The notes under the pieces: generated by a model
Seen by the model: the letters and a program-made list of their open reading frames with translations, nothing else
Database searches by the model: none
What the model was told of the DNA's origin: nothing
NCBI GenBank assembly: GCA_015709715.1
Contig: CP054184.1
Location: 372,001 to 436,000 of the forward strand
From: Nitrospira sp.
GTDB taxonomy: Bacteria; Nitrospirota; Nitrospiria; Nitrospirales; Nitrospiraceae
Length of the DNA: 64,000 nt
Direction of reading: 5' to 3'
Position numbers and translations under genes: made by a program
Shown here: piece by piece, positions 9,056 to 23,741 of the stretch
Position numbering within the stretch: the first letter of the stretch is position 1
Layout: each line of letters opens with the position of its first letter

Positions 9056-10094
9056 GATGTTGCTCTGCCTTTTTGCTGTAGGCGATCAATTTGTCCAACT
9101 TGTCCATGGCGGCGCCGGTGTCGATCGTCCGCTCCGCCAGGTGAAACCCTTCCTGCAGCGTCTTCGCCTTCCGACCGGCTACCAACGCCGGAGCCGCATT
9201 CAGGCAGACGATATCGCGCTTTGGTCCCTTGCAGCCCCGCAGGATATCGCGGGTGATCATCGCATTGTCCTCGGCATTTCCCCCGAGCAATTCCTTGGGT
9301 CTCACCCTGGCCACCCCAAAGGTCGACGGATCGACCATATAGGTGGAGACCACCCCCGCCTTGCCTTCCGACACCCGCGAACGATCCGTCACCGTGATTT
9401 CATCCAACCCGTCCATACCGTGGACGACGAAGCAATGTTGCGACCCGAGATGCACCAACACCTTGGCGAGCAACTCGGTGAGCGCCGCATCGAACACGCC
9501 CACCACCTGCAGGCGAGCGGAGGCCGGGTTCGTCAAAGGCCCCAGGATATTCAGCAGCGTTCGGACGCCCAGTTCTTGCCGCGGCCCGGCGCACTGTTTC
9601 ATGGCGCTGTGGTACAGCGGCGCGAACAGAAATCCGATCCCCACCTCGTTGATACAATCCGCCACGAGATCGGGCGAGAGGTCGATCGTCACGCCAAGCG
9701 CGGCCAGCACGTCGGCGCTCCCCGACTTGGATGAGACCGACCGGTTGCCGTGTTTGGCCACCGTCAAGCCGGCTCCTGCCACCACGAAGGCGGCGGTGGT
9801 TGAAATGTTGAACGTATGGGCGCGATCGCCCCCGGTGCCGCAGGTGTCCACGACCTGGGTGTCTGCGACGGTCAGCTTCGTCGCCCGTGCCCGCATGGCG
9901 CGCACCGATCCGGCGATTTCCTCGACGGTTTCGCCTTTCATCCGCAGCCCCATCAAGTATCCGGCGATCTGGGCCTGGGTTGCGGCTCCATCCATGATTT
10001 CGCCCATGACGGCTTCCGCTTCCTGTTCCGTCAGGTCGATCCGTTCGGCCACTTTACTGATGGCATCTTTGATCATGGGTGCGTCGCCGCCCAC
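9027..10094 (-). CDS. trpD: Anthranilate phosphoribosyltransferase
   Basis: TrpD joins anthranilate to PRPP. The PRPP loop is DTCGTGGD, and KHGNRSVSSKSG and GSADVLAALG form the Mg/anthranilate site. The GTG start at 10094 has AGGA seven bases upstream. An ATG at 10076 would shorten the protein by six residues and is the other candidate. The 355-residue length is normal for a stand-alone TrpD not fused to TrpG. Confidence 0.95.
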   Translation of the reverse strand: MGGDAPMIKDAISKVAERIDLTEQEAEAVMGEIMDGAATQAQIAGYLMGLRMKGETVEEIAGSVRAMRARATKLTVADTQVVDTCGTGGDRAHTFNISTTAAFVVAGAGLTVAKHGNRSVSSKSGSADVLAALGVTIDLSPDLVADCINEVGIGFLFAPLYHSAMKQCAGPRQELGVRTLLNILGPLTNPASARLQVVGVFDAALTELLAKVLVHLGSQHCFVVHGMDGLDEITVTDRSRVSEGKAGVVSTYMVDPSTFGVARVRPKELLGGNAEDNAMITRDILRGCKGPKRDIVCLNAAPALVAGRKAKTLQEGFHLAERTIDTGAAMDKLDKLIAYSKKAEQHRDSGSYSRA

Positions 10095-10116
10095 CGGCAG
10101 GTCCTGCGGTTGCGGG

Positions 10117-10680
10117 TTACAACTTCAGGAAGTTCCGAAGCAACTCCTTGCCGGCGGTGGTGAGGATCGATTCCGGGTGGAATTGCACCCCCTCGATTCC
10201 CAAGGTTCTATGGCGCATCCCCATGATCTCTCCCTCGGCAGTCTCGGCGCTGATCTCGAAGCAGGGGGGCAGATTCTTGCGGTTGACGATCAAGGAGTGG
10301 TAGCGGGTTGCCTCGAATGGATTGGGCAGATTCCGAAAAATCGTACGGCCGTCGTGGCGGACCATCGATGTTTTGCCGTGCATCAAGCGCTCCGCACGAA
10401 TGACTTCGCCGCCGAAGGCGACCGCCAGGGACTGGTGTCCCAGGCACACACCCAGCAACGGTAATTTGCCTCCGAAATGGCGGATGGCGTCCACCGAGAT
10501 ACCCGCCTCCTTGGGCGTACAGGGTCCCGGCGAAATGACCAACCGTCGCGGCTTCAGCGCTTCGATCTCGGCGATGGTGATCTTGTCGTTCCGGTAGACC
10601 ACGACCTCTTCCCCCAGCTCGCCGAAATACTGCACGAGGTTATAGGTGAAGGAGTCGTAATTATCGATCATCAGCAACAT
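10117..10680 (-). CDS. trpG: Anthranilate synthase glutamine amidotransferase subunit
   Basis: This class I glutamine amidotransferase of about 187 residues supplies ammonia to TrpE. The catalytic cysteine is in GVCLGHQSL and the His-Glu pair in QFHPES; the N-terminus [13 protein letters not shown] is diagnostic. The ATG at 10680 is used here; a GTG three codons upstream is possible. It sits between trpE and trpD. As in many bacteria it may also serve as PabA for folate synthesis, since no separate pabA is seen in the window. Confidence 0.93.
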   Translation of the reverse strand: MLLMIDNYDSFTYNLVQYFGELGEEVVVYRNDKITIAEIEALKPRRLVISPGPCTPKEAGISVDAIRHFGGKLPLLGVCLGHQSLAVAFGGEVIRAERLMHGKTSMVRHDGRTIFRNLPNPFEATRYHSLIVNRKNLPPCFEISAETAEGEIMGMRHRTLGIEGVQFHPESILTTAGKELLRNFLKL

Positions 10681-10731
10681 GACAGACACCCATCGCCCGC
10701 CGTCTGTACGGCACCCGAGCGGTTCACGCCC

Positions 10732-12228
10732 TCACTCCAAACCCTGCTCGGCCAGTTCGATCGCCTTCATCATCGCCCGCGCCTTGTTGCAGGTTTCTTC
10801 ATATTCATGTTCGGGCACCGAATCGGCGACGATCCCCGCGCCGGCCTGAATGTAGGCCCGACGCCCCTTCATCACCACGGTCCGGATGTTGATGCACATA
10901 TCCATGTTGCCCGAGAAGCTGAAGTACCCGACGGCGCCCGCGTAGGGGCCGCGCCTGGTCGGCTCCAACTCCTCGATAATCTCCATCGCCCTGATCTTCG
11001 GCGCGCCGGAGACGGTCCCGGCAGGGAAGCAGGCGCGCAACACGTCGTAGACCGATTGTCCCTTATCCAACTGCCCGGTCACTTGCGAGACGATGTGCAT
11101 GACATGGGAGTAGCGTTCCACCTGCATGAGGGACTCCACCTTCACCGACCCCCTGGCGGCCACTCGCCCGACGTCGTTACGTCCCAGGTCCACCAACATC
11201 ACATGTTCGGCCCGTTCCTTTTCATCCGCCAGCAGGCGCCGCCCAAGGTCCTGGTCTTCCTCCGGCGTGTGCCCGCGCCTCCGCGTGCCGGCGATGGGCC
11301 GGAGCGAAATCTGTCCCTCTTCGCAGCGCACGAGGGTTTCCGGCGAAGACCCGACCAGCTCCACGCCCGCCACCCGCAGGTAATACATGTAGGGCGAGGG
11401 ATTGATGACCCGCAGGGCACGGTAGAGCTGAAAGGGCGTGGTATGGATCTGCGTTTCCCACCGCTGCGACAGCACGGCCTGGACGATGTCGCCGGCCCGG
11501 ATATATTCCTTCGTTCGTATCACCATCTTTTCATAGTCCGCCCGGTTCATGTTGGGCGTGAAGGTGATCGGTTTCCGGCGACGGGTCTGCCGCAACTGCC
11601 GCAGCGGTCGCTTCAACCGGGCGATCATCTGCTCGATTCGCGCGGTGGCATGGCAGTAGGCCTCGCGGATCGCCCGTTCCTTGGTCGATTCCACGTACGC
11701 GTTGGCAACGACTTTGATCTTCTGCGACACATTGTCGAAGATGAGCAATGTGTCCGTGAGCAGGAAGGCGAACTCCGGCATGCCGACGCTGTCTTTGCGC
11801 AATGCCGGCAGGTCTTCGAACGTTCGGACCATGTCGTAGCTGAAATAGCCGACGGCTCCACCGACGAAGCGAGGCAATCCCGGCACCGTCACGGGACGAT
11901 ACTCGTCCATCAGTTCGCGCAGCCGCTCCAATGGATTGCCACGACTCTGAATCCGAATCCGCTTCTTCCCACGAGTCAGCACGAGGTCGCCCTCTTCCTC
12001 GTGGATCACGGCAGACGAGCCGCTGCCCAGGAACGAATAGCGCGCCCAATTCTCCCCACCCTCCACGCTTTCCAGGAGGTAGGCCGTCGGGCCGTGGTCG
12101 ATCTTGGCGAACGCCGACACGGGGGTTTCAAAATCCGCCAAAATCTCCCGGTACAGCGGAATCACGTTGCCGTCCGCTGCCCTGGCGCGAAATTCGTCGA
12201 GTGTCAGGGAGTACTGTGGTCTGCGCAT
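10732..12228 (-). CDS. trpE: Anthranilate synthase component I
   Basis: TrpE converts chorismate to anthranilate. The feedback-inhibition motif LLES (tryptophan site) is present near residue 52, which argues for TrpE over PabB. The chorismate-binding domain carries IAGTRRRG, DLGRNDVGR and PAGTVSGAPKIRAMEIIEELE-type catalytic segments. The ATG at 12228 is chosen; a GTG directly precedes it. It lies 18 bases downstream of the LysM lipoprotein gene, so the trp genes probably share that gene's promoter. No leader peptide or attenuator was recognised. Confidence 0.95.
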   Translation of the reverse strand: MRRPQYSLTLDEFRARAADGNVIPLYREILADFETPVSAFAKIDHGPTAYLLESVEGGENWARYSFLGSGSSAVIHEEEGDLVLTRGKKRIRIQSRGNPLERLRELMDEYRPVTVPGLPRFVGGAVGYFSYDMVRTFEDLPALRKDSVGMPEFAFLLTDTLLIFDNVSQKIKVVANAYVESTKERAIREAYCHATARIEQMIARLKRPLRQLRQTRRRKPITFTPNMNRADYEKMVIRTKEYIRAGDIVQAVLSQRWETQIHTTPFQLYRALRVINPSPYMYYLRVAGVELVGSSPETLVRCEEGQISLRPIAGTRRRGHTPEEDQDLGRRLLADEKERAEHVMLVDLGRNDVGRVAARGSVKVESLMQVERYSHVMHIVSQVTGQLDKGQSVYDVLRACFPAGTVSGAPKIRAMEIIEELEPTRRGPYAGAVGYFSFSGNMDMCINIRTVVMKGRRAYIQAGAGIVADSVPEHEYEETCNKARAMMKAIELAEQGLE

Positions 12229-12246
12229 CACGTCACGACCGATGGG

Positions 12247-12927
12247 CTAGGGCTGGCTGACGATCAATTTCTGTCCGACCTCGATGGTGTCTTTCGTCAA
12301 GTTGTTCCATTTCCGCAACTTATCGACCCCGACATGGTACTTCTGTCCGATGCGATACAACGTTTCGCCGGCCCGAACCGTGTGGGTCATGGCGACCTCG
12401 GACGACGCCGGGGCGTCGAACGCATCCAGCGCGCTCTGCTCACGGCCCAGCACATCTCTGCTCCCCTCGGCCTTCAATTCTGCGGCGACATCGTTTTTCA
12501 GCGCCTGATCGACGGCCGCGGCGAAATCCGACTTCACCGCCGCGGCGGCCTTCTTGGCTTTGGAGGGAATGGTGGTCAACCGCTTCATATCCTCCTGGGC
12601 CTTCTTTTCCAAGAGAGCGGCCTCCTTCATGGCCTGCGCCTCTTCTTGGATTTGGGCGGCCTGCTGCCGTACGGCTTCGACCTGCGCGCTCAGTTCACGG
12701 TTGCGCGCTTCATACTCCGAGAGTTCACGCTTCGTCCGTTTCACTTCACTATCGAGCTCGGCACTCCGTTTTTCTTCCTGCGCCAGGAGCCGCTGAAAGT
12801 TCAAACTACGGGCCTTTTCGGCCTCGTATTTTTCCGACATGACGCAGCCGGTCGTGGTCAGGCTCCCCATCAGCACCAGGCCGACCCACACCCACCTACG
12901 CCCCGTTCGTGCATTCGACTGGTTCAT
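12247..12927 (-). CDS. Coiled-coil lipoprotein with C-terminal LysM domain
   Basis: The 226-residue protein has a lipoprotein signal (lipobox LTTTGC, Cys about 29) and a long charged coiled coil (about 35-125, rich in Glu, Lys, Ala and Gln). A C-terminal LysM peptidoglycan-binding domain (about 180-226; [14 protein letters not shown] and LRKWNNL) completes it. It probably bridges outer membrane and peptidoglycan. The ATG at 12927 has AAGGAG eight bases upstream. It is the first gene of the transcription unit that continues into trpE. The 184 bases upstream, shared with the divergent MoxR gene, must hold both promoters, but no strong consensus was seen. Confidence 0.83.
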   Translation of the reverse strand: MNQSNARTGRRWVWVGLVLMGSLTTTGCVMSEKYEAEKARSLNFQRLLAQEEKRSAELDSEVKRTKRELSEYEARNRELSAQVEAVRQQAAQIQEEAQAMKEAALLEKKAQEDMKRLTTIPSKAKKAAAAVKSDFAAAVDQALKNDVAAELKAEGSRDVLGREQSALDAFDAPASSEVAMTHTVRAGETLYRIGQKYHVGVDKLRKWNNLTKDTIEVGQKLIVSQP

Positions 12928-13111
12928 CACATCGCTCCTTCATGAAGGCCACGAAACGCGGCCAGAGAAAGCCGTAAGGATACGGTCCAAGGCAGCGAAA
13001 GTCAAAGTGAAATGGGCCGCTTCACGTTTGACCCCTTCCCCGACCCTGTGCTACGGTTTCCGAAACACCGACTCGACAGCGCATTCTATCCAATCACCCA
13101 CGCGAAATACC

Positions 13112-14061
13112 ATGTCGACCCATTCCCAGCGGGCGGATGCTCGCACCGTCACCGTCCAAGGCGTCACCCTGCATCTGGCCCAACCGATGACGATGACGCA
13201 GGACTGGATCGGCAACCGGGAGATTCTCAAACAATTGCTCGCCTGCTGGCTCGTCATCGACGAACGCGACCTGCCGCTCTCTCCGCGGATCACCGGCCAG
13301 CCGGGAATCGGGAAAACGACCCTGGCCATGGCCGGCGCCCGCGAGCGCAAGCAGGACCTCTACGTGTTTCAATGCACGGCGGATACCCGTCCCGAAGACC
13401 TGCTGGTGACGCCGGTGCTGGCCGAATCCGGCAGCATTACGTACCACGCCTCGCCCCTCGTGACGGCCGTCCTCACCGGCAGCATTTGCGTGCTCGACGA
13501 AGGCAATCGCATGAATGAAAAGAGCTGGGCCTCCTTAGCCTCGCTCCTCGACCATCGGCGTTGTGTCGAGTCGATCGTGGCGGGCATCCTCATCCAGGCC
13601 CACGAGAATTTCCGCTGTTGCGTCACCATGAACGAAGACGCCTCAACCTACGAGGTGCCGGATTACATCCTCTCTCGCTTGCAGCCGACCTTGGGCATGG
13701 GCTTCCCCACGAGGGATGACGAGCTCGCGATTCTGCGTTACCACCTGCCCTTTGCGCCGGCCGAGATGTTGGCCTTGACCGTCGAGTTTCTGCAGGAGGC
13801 CCATCAGCTCAGCCTCGACTATTCCGTGCGGGACGGCATTCATCTGTTGCAGTATGCCCTCAAACGTCGCGCGCAGGATCCGGCCCATCCCCTGGCCGCC
13901 GACGCCGCCTGGCAGGAAGCCCTGATCAAGGTCTTGGGCGAGGAAGCCCTCGACCTCCCGGCGCAGTCTCGTCGCCGGCAACGCGCCCTGGGTGATCGGC
14001 CCCTCCCGCAAGGGCTTGGTGATTTCTTTTTTGAGAGCGACGACCCTCTGCACCCCGGCCG

Positions 14062-14065
<4 letters not shown>
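13112..14065 (+). CDS. MoxR-type AAA+ ATPase
   Basis: The ATPase of about 317 residues has Walker [10 protein letters not shown] (about 62-70), Walker B-like CVLDEGNRM (about 127-134), a sensor-1 region in [10 protein letters not shown] and an arginine-finger-like LSRLQPT. These place it in the MoxR/CbbQ/NorQ helix-2-insert group, which remodels partner proteins. The start chosen is the ATG just before [16 protein letters not shown]; an open frame extends further upstream but into the divergent promoter region. Its stop overlaps the start of the next gene by four bases, so the two proteins are almost certainly partners. No von Willebrand factor A protein, the usual MoxR partner, is adjacent. 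Confidence 0.8.
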
Positions 14066-19269
<5,204 letters not shown>

Positions 19270-19497
19270 AAGACCTATCGATAATTAGGGTGTGGAATGA
19301 GGGTGCGGTCGTGGCAGGTGGAACCCCTCGCCGGACCATACTGGCTGGTCCAAACGGCAGGGCTTGCCGGAGGTCGTGAGAAGATGACCTGATACGGTCC
19401 TCTCGGGCCACTATCATCCATCGGGTACTACAATTAGCATAGGCCGAAAGACGCATCAAGCGTTCCCGGGAAACTTCTGAGGCTGTCCTCCAGAGAC

Positions 19498-20184
19498 TCA
19501 GTCCGTCTCTTCATCGCGGATGACGAAGGCCTCGCTGTCCAGCGCTGCCTTCAGCCTGGCTGATGCTCGTTCTGCGGCGGCCTCCGTTTGGAACCGACCG
19601 GCATAGACCCGATACCGGCGCCCCACCGGCAAGTCGACGGCGACCATCTTCGAGCCGGGATAGGCATCCTGTAAGCGTTGCAGCAACACCCTCGCGTTGG
19701 TTGGGTCGGCGAAGGCTCCCACTTGGACCCGCAACACGCCAGGCAGGCCATTGTTCCCCTGATAGTCCACGACCCGCAGTTCCACCTCATCGGTGCCACG
19801 CCCCACCATTCCCATGGCCTGGGCACCAGCCAGAGAAAGGTCCAGAATCCGCCCCCTCACGAACGGCCCACGATCGTTGATCCGCACCGTGACGTGCCGC
19901 CCATTCGTCAGGGAACGCACGAGTGCCACTGATCCCAGCGGCAAAGTCCGATGGGCGGCGGTGAATTGATGCATATCGTAGACTTCTCCATTCGCCGTGC
20001 GGTTGCCGTGAAAACCGGGACCATACCATGAGGCACTCCCCCGCTCGACGAACCCCACGGGGTATCCAGGCGGGTACGACGGCCGGGAGGGACTCCAGCT
20101 GGAGCAGCCGCTGAACCAGACTGAGAGGAGCAAGAAAACAAGGGGAAGAAGAAGGCGTCTTGGAACTGTCCTCTTCTCCCCCAT
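19498..20184 (-). CDS. rlpA: Septal ring lytic transglycosylase RlpA-like lipoprotein
   Basis: The 228-residue lipoprotein (lipobox FSGC, Cys about 27) has a double-psi beta-barrel domain (about 48-135; GSASWYGPGFHGNRTANGE and VRINDRGPFVRGRILDLS, carrying the catalytic histidine and aspartate region). A C-terminal SPOR domain (about 155-225; VQVGAFADPTNARVL) binds denuded glycan at the septum. RlpA cleaves glycan strands lacking stem peptides. The ATG at 20184 gives a clean signal peptide. It follows the ACT protein gene by 11 bases. Confidence 0.92.
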   Translation of the reverse strand: MGEKRTVPRRLLLPLVFLLLSVWFSGCSSWSPSRPSYPPGYPVGFVERGSASWYGPGFHGNRTANGEVYDMHQFTAAHRTLPLGSVALVRSLTNGRHVTVRINDRGPFVRGRILDLSLAGAQAMGMVGRGTDEVELRVVDYQGNNGLPGVLRVQVGAFADPTNARVLLQRLQDAYPGSKMVAVDLPVGRRYRVYAGRFQTEAAAERASARLKAALDSEAFVIRDEETD

Positions 20185-20195
20185 GACGAGGTTGG

Positions 20196-20612
20196 TCAAA
20201 ATTCGTCGAGAGACTGGGTGCGGAGCACGCCGAGCGCTTTGGTGGTGTTCGAGACGGTGAGCACGACGATCGCCCGTTTGCCTTCCCGCGAGGGAGTGCA
20301 ATACCCGCATTTCACGTTGATGCGGGCCCTGGTCAATGAATCGGCCACCTGTTTGAGGGCACCGGGTTTGTTTTCCAGACTGAGGATCAACGCCGTCTCC
20401 TCCCGGAATTTGATCTTGGCCTTCCGGAGCGCAACACGCGCCGTATCCACATCGGCCACGATCAACCGCAGTTTGCCCGGACCGGTGACTTCCGGCGCGG
20501 AAAAAGCCTTGATGTTGACCCCTGCTGCGCCAAGGACGGCCGCGACCTCAGCCAGCACACCAGGTTTGCTCTGTCCACTCACCACGAACTGCGTCGTTGT
20601 CGGCATCGGCAC
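20196..20612 (-). CDS. Tandem ACT-domain protein
   Basis: The 138-residue protein consists of two ACT folds: residues 5-65 (FVVSGQSKPGVLAEVAAVLG) and 70-135 (ALILSLENKPGALKQVADSL). ACT domains bind amino acids and usually regulate biosynthetic enzymes; with no catalytic domain this is probably a free-standing amino-acid sensor. It precedes rlpA by 11 bases but shares no obvious pathway with it. 127 bases separate it from fbp upstream. Confidence 0.85.
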   Translation of the reverse strand: MPMPTTTQFVVSGQSKPGVLAEVAAVLGAAGVNIKAFSAPEVTGPGKLRLIVADVDTARVALRKAKIKFREETALILSLENKPGALKQVADSLTRARINVKCGYCTPSREGKRAIVVLTVSNTTKALGVLRTQSLDEF

Positions 20613-20739
20613 CTCTCCCTCTGCTGAGCCTCTCGCTCAGCCACTGTCGTTGCCATCGGTACCCGGAAAGCCATAATGCACGTAATCCTCCCATACTTGC
20701 CTGAGCGGATCAACCCAAAGATCGCTCCTGACGCCGCAC

Positions 20740-21864
20740 TTACAGCTTCGTCCACCGGTCTGCCAACTTTTTCATGAGCTGCGGCATGGTCGTGTACTCC
20801 ATCTCGTCCAACGGCAGGCGATGCGGCTCGAACGGGCCATGCAGCCGCAGCACATCCGCGATGCGGTTCGCATCCCGGCGCGCCTCGTCGTAGGAGGGGT
20901 CGTCGAACATATCACGAGGACCGATCAGCCGCCCATCCGCAAGCTGGAATCCCGCGCAGGCCACACGGGGCGGACCGTCGAACCTGGTCGGCGTCGCTTG
21001 CCTGAGCGACACCGGCATCAAGGGGCCATAGTGCGAGCCGCGCATCCAGCCTTCGATGATCCAAGGATACCGGAACGGTTCCATCACCTCCCCGACCGCC
21101 GGAAAATTCTGCTGGGCCCGCACGATCATCACGGGATCGTCCTTGCCGACATACTTGCCCGCGATCAACGAGAGTTTTTCCGTGGACGACACGGCCGCGA
21201 TCTCCCTGCCCGCGCGGGCGAATACCTGCTTGACGGTATACCGCCCCGGCGAGCCGATAAACATCAGCATGTCGTACAGATCTTCCGGACAATCAAAGGT
21301 GATCTTCTTGTGCTCATGGATGTCGTGAACCTCGAAGCGAAACCCTTGGTGCAAGGTAGGCGCAATGACCAAACCGGCGGTCGTAAAGGGATCGGCGAAC
21401 ATCTTGTACAACGGCAGGTTCCAAGCTCCCGCCGAGGTCTTGTCCGCCATGAAGATCAGTACCGGTTCCGATTTCCGCTCAACAAACTCCATCTCCGCCA
21501 CGCCCGGCCCCTGCCCGCGAACGTTTCCGCTGAAGGCATCCGCCAGCAGATCCTGTCCGGCGCCATACAGATGGAGGTCCTTGGCTGTCTGCGTTCCGGC
21601 TTCGAACGTCTCCCAGGCCAATCGATGTACCCCCTCGTGGTCCACCCCCCGGCGATGTGTCATGATCAGTTGCAAATCATCGCCGCAGGCCGACACCGCA
21701 TAGTCCACCAGCAAGCCGCCGGCCTTCGCCGTCTCCAGTTTCTCCTTCGCCCCGTCAATCAGTGCCGGATGGATGGATGAATGGCCGACCCACCCGCCGA
21801 TGTCCGCCTTGATCACACTCAACGTAATGGTTTGTGACTGTTGTTTGGTTGTTTCAGTCGCCAT
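20740..21864 (-). CDS. fbp: Fructose 1,6-bisphosphate aldolase/phosphatase (archaeal-type)
   Basis: The 374-residue enzyme matches the bifunctional FBP aldolase/phosphatase of archaea and deep-branching bacteria, which drives gluconeogenesis and autotrophic sugar synthesis. Typical segments are LSVIKADIGGWVGHSSIHP near the N-terminus, CGDDLQLIMTHRRG, GQGPGVAEMEF, FMADKTSAGAWNLPLYKMF and PFRYPWIIEGWMRGSHYGP. The conserved metal-binding Asp/His and the Schiff-base lysine region are present. The ATG at 21864 has GAGGTG seven bases upstream. Its presence fits an autotroph such as Nitrospira. Confidence 0.93.
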   Translation of the reverse strand: MATETTKQQSQTITLSVIKADIGGWVGHSSIHPALIDGAKEKLETAKAGGLLVDYAVSACGDDLQLIMTHRRGVDHEGVHRLAWETFEAGTQTAKDLHLYGAGQDLLADAFSGNVRGQGPGVAEMEFVERKSEPVLIFMADKTSAGAWNLPLYKMFADPFTTAGLVIAPTLHQGFRFEVHDIHEHKKITFDCPEDLYDMLMFIGSPGRYTVKQVFARAGREIAAVSSTEKLSLIAGKYVGKDDPVMIVRAQQNFPAVGEVMEPFRYPWIIEGWMRGSHYGPLMPVSLRQATPTRFDGPPRVACAGFQLADGRLIGPRDMFDDPSYDEARRDANRIADVLRLHGPFEPHRLPLDEMEYTTMPQLMKKLADRWTKL

Positions 21865-22067
21865 GCTGCACCTCATGTTTGAGCAAGACCGGCTCCACGA
21901 TCGACTGAACATCAGCAAGGCCAATGCCCGCGAGTGGGGCGAGGAGAGGGGAGAATTCCGACGAATTGCGAGGTGTCGTCAGATTCCAAGACATGCGTGC
22001 CGTGGAGAGTCGCCACAACAGCGAGCGAGAGCTGTAGCAGAAGGCAGCAGCGTGTATGGAAGGGGTG

Positions 22068-23741
22068 TCAGCTCAACGCCTTCAGGCCGATCTTCACGAA
22101 AGCAGGGAGATTAGGCTGATCCTCCAGGTTGAGAAAAAAGGCCTTGTCATCGGCGATCGTGAGCGGGTCGAGTTCGAGCGGGATCAGAATCTTGGACAGG
22201 GGTTCGGCCGCGCGGACGGCGACCCTGGTCGGTCCCGTCAGCTCTCGCTCACCCGCGAGGGGCAAACGCGGCCTCAGGTCCACCCCCGTGTCCTCCAACT
22301 CATCGAGCGCCAAGGTCCATTCCTCCTGCCTGGGCATGCCTCGGACCAGGCTTCGCGCCAATGCGCGCGGGACGGCCCCTGGTTGTTCCCGTTCCCTCGC
22401 CAATTCCGGCAGGCGTTGGAGGGCCTCCTTCAGCACCTGGGTAGCCGCTTTCAGGGTCACAGCCCCGACCATGGGATCGGCCGTCACCTGCTCAAGGAAC
22501 AACTGTCGCGCAAGTCCGCCCACGCGGATCTCCTCTCCAACCGCCCCCAGTCCACGCATAAGGCTGGGCAACCCATAACGGGCCACTCCATTGACCATGA
22601 CCAAACGAATCGCCGTTTCCTTGGCGGTCACCAACGCCTCATAGGGATCGCCTGTGGTGCCGGTCACGACGAGCAGATCCGCCCGTTTCTCCGGCTCTAA
22701 CGATCCGAGCGCAGCGTCCCACCGCAGAATCGCCGCCGCCTCTCTCGTGGCCATGGCGACGAGATCCCGGTCGGTGAACAGGCCCCCTTCCTGCTCACTG
22801 ACCAAACGCGCCACCTTCAGTTCGCAGAGGAGATTCTTGCTGCCGGAGGGCGACCAATCGGACCCAAGGCCGATCCGGACGCCGGCTTCCTTGGCCGCCT
22901 TGATCCTGGCCGTCTGCCCGTACAGCAGCAGATTGCTGAGCGGCGACCAAATCATCGCTCCTTGGCGCTCTCCGAAAATCCCGAAATCTTCAACCGTAAG
23001 GGCAGCACAGTGGATCCCGGCCAATGACCGCCCGATCGCCCACTCGTCGTCCGCCACCTTGAGCGCCAGGAAATGCTTGCGGGCAGTCTCATCGATCCCT
23101 TCACTCAGATGGAGTAAGAAGCAACTTGCCTTCTTGAGTCGTACAAGGAATTTGGCGGCATTGCGCGCCTCGACATCCGCCACGCGGGTTAGGGCTTCCG
23201 GCAGGGCTGCGTCGTTCGTATGTTCCACGTTCCGCACCAGCCCCTCATAAAAGCGACGGAGCCCCGCATTGCTGAAGAGCTGAATGCCTTGGCTGGTCGT
23301 CACTCCGCCCAAGAGCCCCTTGCACTCTACGTAACGGACCAAGGCCGGCACCAATTCCGGCGTCTTGCCGAGGATCTGCATCGGGCCGCTGATGAGGGCC
23401 CGGTAGGCCGGGGTCCCGGCCCATTGGTCGCGGTTCGTAAACCGTCGTGGGACGGCCCACAGACGGAGGATGTTGTAGGCCAGATGGTTGTGGAGCTCGA
23501 TGAGACCGGGGAAGATGGTGCCGCGGCTGTTCACCACCGGGACCGTCTGAAATCCCTCCGGCGGAGCCTCCCCCGCCTCTCGTACCGCCACGATCGCTCC
23601 CTGTTCGATGTAGAGCACCCCACGGGGTAAGACCGTGAAGGCGTCATCCATCATGACCACTCGGCCGCTGAGCGCGAGTTTCGGACCGATGAGGGGATCG
23701 ATCGGGTGGGAGCCGGCCTTTCTCGTGGCGCGCTTGCTCAT
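22068..23741 (-). CDS. Amidohydrolase-family metal-dependent hydrolase
   Basis: The 557-residue protein has the cytosine-deaminase/SsnA/MtaD-type amidohydrolase layout. A small beta domain (LALSGRVVMMDD, about 25) comes first, then the metal motif IELHNHLAYN, the histidines of FLLHLSEG and GIHCAAL, and the final aspartate in GLGSDWSPSGS. The C-terminus (beyond 430) is an extra helical domain. Substrate is not predictable; deamination of a purine, pterin or thio-nucleoside is typical of the family. Its start overlaps the stop of the upstream glycosylase-like gene by four bases. Confidence 0.85.
   Translation of the reverse strand: MSKRATRKAGSHPIDPLIGPKLALSGRVVMMDDAFTVLPRGVLYIEQGAIVAVREAGEAPPEGFQTVPVVNSRGTIFPGLIELHNHLAYNILRLWAVPRRFTNRDQWAGTPAYRALISGPMQILGKTPELVPALVRYVECKGLLGGVTTSQGIQLFSNAGLRRFYEGLVRNVEHTNDAALPEALTRVADVEARNAAKFLVRLKKASCFLLHLSEGIDETARKHFLALKVADDEWAIGRSLAGIHCAALTVEDFGIFGERQGAMIWSPLSNLLLYGQTARIKAAKEAGVRIGLGSDWSPSGSKNLLCELKVARLVSEQEGGLFTDRDLVAMATREAAAILRWDAALGSLEPEKRADLLVVTGTTGDPYEALVTAKETAIRLVMVNGVARYGLPSLMRGLGAVGEEIRVGGLARQLFLEQVTADPMVGAVTLKAATQVLKEALQRLPELAREREQPGAVPRALARSLVRGMPRQEEWTLALDELEDTGVDLRPRLPLAGERELTGPTRVAVRAAEPLSKILIPLELDPLTIADDKAFFLNLEDQPNLPAFVKIGLKALS

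Noticed and set aside
10477-12945. An 822-codon open frame on the plus strand opposite trpE and the LysM gene
   Set aside because: It is an antisense shadow of high-GC coding sequence; trpE and the LysM lipoprotein have clear motifs on the other strand.
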